DNA from: Brachionus koreanus
Taxonomy: Eukaryota > Rotifera > Eurotatoria > Ploima > Brachionidae
NCBI GenBank assembly: GCA_016987375.1
Contig: PJRA01000444.1
Coordinates: 1,305,217 to 1,318,934 of the forward strand
Direction: 5' to 3'
DNA length: 13,718 bases
Shown here in pieces: positions 7,745-13,718 of this stretch (position 1 is the first letter of the stretch; each line of letters opens with the position of its first letter). The translations under genes were made by a program, and so were the position numbers. The notes under the pieces are model-generated. The model was not told the origin of the DNA, searched no databases, and saw only the letters and a program-made list of their open reading frames with translations.

Positions 7745-7752
7745 TATTTATA
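7745..7752 (-). promoter_or_regulatory. TATA box of H2B copy 2
   Basis: TATAAATA on the minus strand, 55-62 bp upstream of the H2B ATG, in the 350-bp region shared with H2A (7691-8040). It lies just outside the duplicated block, so H2B copy 1 does not have it. Spacing suits a TSS about 25-30 bp upstream of the ATG. Confidence 0.65.
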
Positions 7753-7950
7753 AAAAGCAGTTGTAATGATTATGTACAAAATAAAGGGCATAAGTTGAAT
7801 GTCATATAAAATTAGCCAAGCAAAAATAATAATTTTTTTTTATATTTTCTTCAAATTATAACAAAATTTTGAACTCTTGACCTTTTTTTTTTTAAATTAA
7901 AATAAATAATATTCAATAATAAAAATGGATTATTGTGAATAATTATTTGG

Positions 7951-7960
7951 TATAATTAAA
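7951..7960 (+). promoter_or_regulatory. Probable TATA element of H2A
   Basis: TATAATTAAA, 81-90 bp upstream of the H2A ATG, is the best TATA-like sequence on the plus strand of the divergent H2B-H2A spacer. The rest of the spacer is A/T runs. I saw no CCAAT box or other recognised histone element. Confidence 0.45.
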
Positions 7961-8040
7961 ATAGCATAAAAAAAAAGTTTTTTCCTAAAAGTTGAAAATA
8001 AAGAATCACAAATAACTTTTAATCATCAAATCAAGCAAAA

Positions 8041-8430
8041 ATGTCCGGACGTGGAAAAGGAGGAAAAGTAAGAGCCAAAGGTAAAACAAGATCATCAAGA
8101 GCTGGTCTTCAATTTCCAGTAGGTCGTATACACAGATTGTTGAGAAAAGGTCATTACGCCGAAAGAGTCGGCGCTGGTGCTCCAGTTTATTTGGCTGCTG
8201 TCTTGGAATATTTGAGTGCTGAAATTCTTGAGCTAGCCGGCAATGCAGCAAGAGATAACAAAAAAACAAGAATAATTCCTCGTCATTTGCAATTAGCCAT
8301 TCGAAACGATGAAGAATTGAACAAATTGTTAGCTGGTGTAACCATAGCTCAAGGTGGTGTTTTACCAAACATTCAATCAATTTTGTTGCCAAAGAAAACA
8401 GAAGATGGTCCAGCTTCAAAGTCAGATTAA
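8041..8430 (+). CDS. H2A: Histone H2A, canonical type
   Basis: Core histone, dimerises with H2B. It encodes 129 residues beginning [20 protein letters not shown], followed by the histone fold: [53 protein letters not shown] and [41 protein letters not shown] is the docking region. The tail ends [10 protein letters not shown], with no SQ(E/D) motif, so it is not an H2A.X form, and the length fits replication-dependent H2A. Intronless, divergent from H2B copy 2, with its own stem-loop 30 bp after the stop. Bases 8373-8398 recur inside the tRNA-Asp gene at 1859-1884. Confidence 0.98.
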   Translation: MSGRGKGGKVRAKGKTRSSRAGLQFPVGRIHRLLRKGHYAERVGAGAPVYLAAVLEYLSAEILELAGNAARDNKKTRIIPRHLQLAIRNDEELNKLLAGVTIAQGGVLPNIQSILLPKKTEDGPASKSD

Positions 8431-8459
8431 GCTAATTCAAAACTTAAATTCAACCCCCC

Positions 8460-8500
8460 GGCCTTTTTTAAGGCCACTTTTATTTTTATAAATAAAGCAA
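8460..8500 (+). terminator. Histone 3' processing signal of H2A
   Basis: Stem-loop GGCCTT-TTTT-AAGGCC (8460-8475), a 14-nt gap, then AAATAAAGCAA (8490-8500). The loop is TTTT rather than the TTTC of H4 and H2B. The six-bp stem is preserved. Confidence 0.88.
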
Positions 8501-8904
8501 TTTCATAGTTTAGTTTTGAGTGAATTATTTATTCAATGATTTTAACATATTTTAAGTATATCTTTTATGTTAATTATTTAACTAAATAGCTTATACGTCT
8601 TTTACGTGAGACAGCGCTTATCTTTCTCTTCGGAGTCACTATCTATCATAGCTTTCTTGAAAATTTAGAAATAAGAGCTGTCAATTCGTCGACAAAAATC
8701 AAAACTTGCTAATAAATTAATTTAATTTAAAATCATTTTCTGTAATATATTAATAATCAATTAATAAATTTTAAATTATTAAATTAATAATTAATTTAAT
8801 GAGTATAAAAAATTTTAGTTGAATTTTTTAATTATTTCAATTAAAATTCAAATTAGACATTTAAATAGAAAATCGTCAGCATACTTTGTATAATTTATAA
8901 ATTT
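8501..8904. other. AT-rich intergenic DNA after H2A
   Basis: No gene, RNA or clear repeat recognised. The last bases may be a further, unalignable part of the RT relic that becomes visible from about 8905. Confidence 0.5.
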
Positions 8905-9519
8905 TGACCAGCTTTTGTAGGAGAAAATATTTTTTACTCTTAATCGTAAAAGGATTGTATTTTTAATATCCATATAAAATTGAAGAATATTTTTAAAATG
9001 ACAGTTTTGTAAAAAATAAATATTGTAATAAAAATTTGATTCTAAACTAAATTTTAACCTTCTTGTTGACGATATTTAAGAATGTTGTAATACAAGGTTA
9101 AATCTAATTAAGATACTGCCAAACAAAAAATAGGATCTTAATCAAAAAACGTTAGGAAATCTTTATAAATCTTTAGTTGGAACAATGCTAGACTATTCTT
9201 TTCCTTGCTTGAATTCATTTTGAGAAAAAAATATCGAAAAATTACAAATAATTCAGAATACAATAGTAAGATCTACTTAGATTAAAATATTATGCTCCAT
9301 ATTATTATCCCTTCAATATCATGCATTATGAGCCTTTTGACAAACTTAAATTACTAGCAGTCTCAAAATCGATTTTTTGAGTTGAATGACAGGTATGTTG
9401 GGGCAGTACTGAGTTATTTAATTACCTTAGTTATCAGACTGGTGTAGGAATGCAAAGTCGGTTTCGAATCAAGACTATATTGTGTAACTGCTACCTTGCT
9501 ACCAAATTTTCCTTTTTAA
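8905..9519 (+). pseudogene. Decayed non-LTR reverse transcriptase, C-terminal part
   Basis: Broken frames on the plus strand retain the order of an RT thumb and C-terminal region. KDCIFNI comes first, then KLNFNLLVDDI and RLNLIKIL, LYKSLVGTMLDYSFPCLNS, EKNIEKLQIIQNTIVRS, and after a frameshift LKYYAPYYYPFNIMHYEPF. After another shift come RFFELNDRYVGAVLSYLI and ECKVGFESRLY, and the reading ends at TAA 9517-9519. RLNLIKIL and the YKSLVGTMLDY block align with RRLNMIK and YKGLIRPIIDY of the nearby element's ORF2, but the sequence is too different to be the same family. At least two frameshifts and several stops make it clearly dead. The catalytic RT motifs are not visible upstream. It is tail to tail with the minus-strand fragment at 9577. 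Confidence 0.75.
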
Positions 9520-9576
9520 ATTGTTCCAACTACATGTTATATATATTAGTTATAAACTTCATTTATGCAATGCAAT

Positions 9577-9904
9577 GATAATGATCCCTTTTAGCCCATA
9601 ATTGCTTGCTTACAACTTCATTTGTATTTTTTTCGAATTTTTCATTGTTATATTTTTTCCAGATCTAAGAAGTGACCATTGTCCGGGTCGAGTTTGAAAT
9701 AAATGCTATTTGACATATCTTTGCTGTTTTTGATAATACCAAAAATTTTAGGACGAGCTTTGGATTTGCATAGAACATTCAAATCAATACTTTGAGCTAA
9801 ATTGTATGTCTTTATTTCTTCTCGAATTAAGCTGTTAGATTTAGCAGCTTTACATATGTATTTGGTTGTGAAGTGAAATGAACAATTCATGATTCGTTCA
9901 ATGT
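9577..9904 (-). mobile_element. 3' fragment of the Jockey-like family (second copy)
   Basis: About 330 bp similar to the last part of the element at 2945-6808, in the same minus orientation, from GATAATGATCCC (9577) through the end of ORF2 to about 9904. Similarity ends there, so it is strongly 5'-truncated. It is clearly more diverged than the two 920-bp repeats are from each other, so it is probably an older insertion or a different subfamily. The DNA next to 9577 holds ATGCAATGCAATG, possibly a short 3' tail. I saw no convincing target-site duplication. Confidence 0.85.
9599..9904 (-). pseudogene. Truncated ORF2 C-terminus of the second Jockey-like copy
   Basis: About 100 codons align with the C-terminus of the full ORF2, for example TTKYICKAAKSNSLIREE, RPKIFGIIKNSKDMSN and YFKLDPDNGHFLDLEK. 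After LEK one extra A in an A run shifts the frame to an immediate stop, whereas the full copy continues with NNEKF. The original stop TGA is also changed to TTA (9601-9599). No endonuclease or catalytic RT part is present, so there is no function. Confidence 0.85.
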
Positions 9905-10011
9905 TAAAGATTAGCTAACTAACCGAATATATGTTGTGTGAACAAGTCAAATGATTGGATTTTGTTCATCGTACAATCACTGGATTGCTATTAGACATGT
10001 AAAGATTAGCT
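9901..10011 (+). repeat. Pair of short direct repeats upstream of H4
   Basis: ATGTTAAAGATTAGCT (9901-9916) recurs as ATGTAAAGATTAGCT (9997-10011), one base shorter, enclosing about 80 bp. The pair sits between the retroelement fragment and the H4 promoter. It may be the scar of a small insertion or a duplicated regulatory site; no function can be assigned. Confidence 0.6.
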
Positions 10012-10063
10012 GTAAAATTTTTGTATATAAAAAATACAAAATAATTATATAAAAAAACGCTAA

Positions 10064-10792
<729 letters not shown>

Positions 10793-11051
10793 TTTAATTT
10801 ATTTTACTGCTTGTTTTGCTTCTTCTATTTCAAGTTCTTAGATCTCACCATTTCATATTATGAAACATCTGTGTTGATCATATTTGATATTTTTAATAGA
10901 TAAAATTAATTTCAGCCTCTGTAAAAGCAAAGTAGATTTATAATGTAAGATAAATAATAATGATTTTTTTGAATATCAACTAAAACTAAAATAGTAACAA
11001 CTTATAACCAAAATAGTAGTAAAAATTTGTCAATGTAATATTCAGCATCAC

Positions 11052-11076
11052 CGAGCCTTTTCTTCCAGCCTCGTCC
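11052..11076 (+). repeat. Conserved hairpin motif, copy 2
   Basis: The plus strand matches the minus strand of 421-445 at 23 of 25 bases. The arms CGAGCCT and AGCCTCG pair with one mismatch around AAGAAA-type loop sequence. It lies about 460 bp downstream of the H4 stem-loop, versus about 220 bp for the other copy. It is the best-preserved block of the distal flank. Confidence 0.6.
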
Positions 11077-11847
11077 ATACTTTTTTGAGTAATAACTTTT
11101 TAAATAAATATCAACACTGGAATGGATATAAAAGAAAGCTTTTAGAGGTATGGTTACTAATAATGGTTCAAATATGGTTAAAATGAATAGGCTTATGAAC
11201 TCTTTTGGTGAAAATTAGATTGACTTGGCGGAAATTTTTTCTAAAACCCATTTTTTTTAGTATTACACCCTTTTTAAACGATTTTATAAATGTTTTACGG
11301 TATGAAAATAACCGTTACAACCATTAGATTATCCTTAATATTATATACAATTTATTTAAATTATATCTTTTTGAGTCATAAATCTTTATGACCGATTTAA
11401 TTCACAATTTATTTTGATTTAACTTCTTTATAATTGTTGACCTAATTAATGTGTTTAAATAAGAATCACAATAAGAATCGTGATCCTTATTTATTAAGGA
11501 GGCTTTTTTCAACTTTCTATTTTTTTCCTATTTTACAACAATCTTTTAAATAAACGTTTATATAAACAATCTCGATCTTTGTCTTCACTTATCTCCTCTG
11601 AAGTTAAAAATGAAAATTTCTTAATATTTTGCACGTTTTTTGTACGCTTCAATTAATTTCAATAAAGATCACATAACTTTGTAATTCTATTGAATTTTTT
11701 ATTAAAATTTATAAATGTCGAATTTGGCTTTAGTGTTGAAAAACAATTTTTTTTTAAAAGCTTGATTAAATTTAATGACTAACGATCAATCAGAATTTAT
11801 CATAAAACTCGATTGTGAAATTCTAAATTTTATTCAAAAGTTTTTGG

Positions 11848-11855
11848 TATAAATA
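11848..11855 (+). promoter_or_regulatory. TATA box of the membrane-protein gene
   Basis: TATAAATA, 36-43 bp before the ATG at 11891. A TSS about 30 bp downstream would leave a 5' UTR of only about 10 nt, so the assignment is tentative. Confidence 0.4.
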
Positions 11856-11890
11856 AGATAAAAATTTGAAACTGAAAAAACAAATATCTA

Positions 11891-13051
11891 ATGTGTGAAA
11901 AAAAATATTCGTTGGATGTTATAGTAATTGCAATATCTATTTCATTAATACCTATTTGTGTTTTTGGATTAGACTGGAAACTAATGCATGATACATTATG
12001 GCGAGCCTCTTTCTCAATTAAAGAATATAATAGCTCAATTAATTTTGAATATATTTTCTATGCATCTATTACTATTAACCTTTTGTCATTGATTTTTATA
12101 ATTGCTGCACCGTTCTTGTTTATCTATAATTTTTTTAAGGAAGAACCAGATACTTTAATTTTATTAATTCCAAATGCATTATTTCTATTTATATTTATTC
12201 CCAAAGAAGCAATAATCTATAAATTTATTTCTTGCTTTAACTTTTATGATATTTCCATTGTTCGAGCAAGAAATATCCTGATGATTTTTTATTTTTTGGC
12301 CTTTTTCATCTTGAACATTAGATATTCAATAAAAGTATACCAAAACAAAAATTTTATTTATAAAATATTGATTATTTTTTTATCATTGCTGCTATTATTG
12401 ATAATTGTCTTATGTGGATTAAATATTGCTTTGCTGATACAGGTTAAACGGTTTTCAAAAGACATTAGTCCAAAAACGATTAAAATGGTTCTATTAAAAT
12501 CAAATGAAATTGAAAATATTACAATTGGAAATTATGGAATAGAAAAAAATTTTGACAATAAAATTCTCGGTTCATTAAACCAGCTTTTTGAGAATAAAGC
12601 TTGTTGGAATAGCCGTCAAGGATCAAACAGTAAAAAATATTGTGTAATGACTTTTCAAAAAATAATCAACTGCAGTGAAAAACTGAATGAAAATACTTTT
12701 GACTTTTGTCAACAAAATATAAGTTTCTTTAAAATTAGAATTAGGTATAGAGATTATGAAAAAAATTATCCAATTTATAATTATTTGTTTATTAATTCTG
12801 ATGGTTATTGTAAGCAAGATGATCAACTATTTAAAGATTATGGAGTTTATCTGATCCAGCAATTTTCGAACAAAACAGAACCAGCATGGAAAGGATTTGG
12901 AAAGTGTAAAGTAACTCAACCAAAATTTGATTTAAATTTGAACAAAAATTTTCCACTACTTTGTAGCCTTTCTAAGGCATTTGCTAATATACCCAAATAT
13001 AATTTGTTTTTGTTTCTACATCTGATTGCTATAATTTTTATAAAAAATTAA
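11891..13051 (+). CDS. Predicted multi-pass membrane protein with Cys-rich domain, unrecognised
   Basis: I do not recognise this 386-residue protein. Hydrophobic segments at about 8-27, 54-82, 88-107, 129-147 and 156-185 suggest four or five membrane spans. After them lies a domain of about 170 residues with seven cysteines (C238, C251, C261, C273, C307, C339, C358). It has N-glycosylation sequons (N209, N260, N276, N327), so the domain probably faces outside or the secretory lumen. A last hydrophobic stretch (370-384) ends the protein. The frame is open for 387 codons in very AT-rich DNA, with a TATA box before it and a poly(A) signal after it, which supports a real single-exon gene. It has no histone stem-loop and is not part of the histone set. 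It could also be one exon of a larger gene or a lineage-specific orphan. Confidence 0.7.
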   Translation: MCEKKYSLDVIVIAISISLIPICVFGLDWKLMHDTLWRASFSIKEYNSSINFEYIFYASITINLLSLIFIIAAPFLFIYNFFKEEPDTLILLIPNALFLFIFIPKEAIIYKFISCFNFYDISIVRARNILMIFYFLAFFILNIRYSIKVYQNKNFIYKILIIFLSLLLLLIIVLCGLNIALLIQVKRFSKDISPKTIKMVLLKSNEIENITIGNYGIEKNFDNKILGSLNQLFENKACWNSRQGSNSKKYCVMTFQKIINCSEKLNENTFDFCQQNISFFKIRIRYRDYEKNYPIYNYLFINSDGYCKQDDQLFKDYGVYLIQQFSNKTEPAWKGFGKCKVTQPKFDLNLNKNFPLLCSLSKAFANIPKYNLFLFLHLIAIIFIKN

Positions 13052-13110
13052 AATAGCCAACATATGAATCTGTTTTATTGATTATTTAACATTTTTTAGT
13101 TTTTCTTGTT

Positions 13111-13116
13111 AATAAA
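13111..13116 (+). terminator. Poly(A) signal of the membrane-protein gene
   Basis: AATAAA about 60 bp after the TAA stop, the first such signal downstream. It supports an ordinary polyadenylated mRNA, in contrast to the histone genes. Confidence 0.5.
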
Positions 13117-13718
13117 ATATATTTTGAAACTTTTTTGCTCAAATTATTGAATTTACTAAGATTGGTTTAATTAAAAATAATTTATTTTTATATCATATTT
13201 TATTTTAAATCTAATCATACAGAAAATAACAACTAAAATTATTTAGAGTGCTTTTATTTTACATGGTTCTTAATGAAAATGATGTAATTTTACTGTATGT
13301 TTCTAAAAAAAAGTAGACAGTTTTTAGAGAATTGCTTAAGCTGATCTAGTACTTTTTCTAAAGCATAGTTCATGGGCCTGCTCTGATAAAAAAAAAGTAT
13401 TTTAATTTAAACGGAGTATATCTAAAACAAAATGTGGCGTAAGATTACAATTCATTTAAAGCTACATGAAAAAAATCTTTCGACAAACGGTTTCTCAGAC
13501 AAATCATTATTTGTGATGAGAATTGAATCTAATTTCGAAATTATGAAATCAATGGTTTATTACTTCGCTTAATAATTTTTGTTCTCACTACTCTTTTTAA
13601 AGTTTTATTTAATTAAAAAGAATTTGGTTTTATTTATAAGATAATAATTAAAGCATTAAAATGACTTTATTTTTAATAATTTTTAATAAGAAAATTATTT
13701 TGTTTAATTAATAATTTT
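13117..13718. other. AT-rich DNA, no gene seen
   Basis: About 600 bp to the window end with no open frame, RNA gene or repeat that I can support. Confidence 0.5.

Noticed and set aside
8006..8419. 137-codon open frame antisense to H2A
   Set aside because: It is a shadow of the H2A coding sequence; leucine-rich nonsense product.
9457..9480. B-box-like GGTTTCGAATC suggesting a tRNA or SINE
   Set aside because: No pairing T stem, anticodon arm or A box; the bases instead continue the RT relic reading GFESRLY.
11458..11499. Overlapping inverted repeats with GTGATCCTTATT
   Set aside because: Imperfect, in AT-rich DNA, with no neighbouring gene or copy to suggest a function.

Overview
The window is strongly AT-rich nuclear DNA from an animal, most likely an invertebrate. 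The evidence is a set of intronless, metazoan-type replication-dependent histone genes, each ending in the 16-nt histone mRNA stem-loop. There is also a eukaryotic tRNA-Asp gene with a Pol III T-run terminator, and Jockey-like non-LTR retrotransposons. The base composition and diverged H2B tail would suit a rotifer or a similarly AT-rich invertebrate, but the sequence alone does not fix the phylum.

Layout. Positions 421-746 hold an inverted, diverged copy of the 3' end and downstream flank of an H4 gene (only the last 8 codons are clear). Positions 747-1843 hold no recognisable gene. A tRNA-Asp(GTC) gene at 1844-1939 (minus) has its T loop broken by a 26-nt piece identical to H2A coding sequence, and a near-perfect palindrome overlaps its 5' end. 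From 2021 to 7729 lies a composite: an H2B-bearing ~920-bp block, a 5'-truncated Jockey-like retrotransposon (3.86 kb, minus strand), and the same ~920-bp block again. The right-hand H2B (7322-7690) keeps its own TATA box and is divergent from a canonical H2A (8041-8430). The left-hand H2B lacks that promoter and carries a lesion at a conserved proline. Positions 8905-9519 hold a decayed RT relic (plus strand), tail to tail with a short 3' fragment (minus) of the Jockey-like family. A canonical H4 follows at 10220-10531, then 1.2 kb without a gene, then an unrecognised single-exon membrane-protein gene (11891-13051) with a TATA box and poly(A) signal, then AT-rich DNA.

How it fits together. 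H2A, H2B and H4 are core-histone genes sharing the same 3' processing architecture: a stem-loop, then a gap of 13-15 nt, then an invariant AAATAAAGCAA. No H3 or H1 is visible. The cluster has been heavily remodelled by retrotransposition, inverted duplication and patchy break repair.

The strongest unusual signals are three. The ~920-bp direct repeats exactly bracket the retroelement, as a giant target-site duplication would. A templated H2A filler sits inside a tRNA gene. A short hairpin is preserved in two otherwise diverged H4 downstream flanks.
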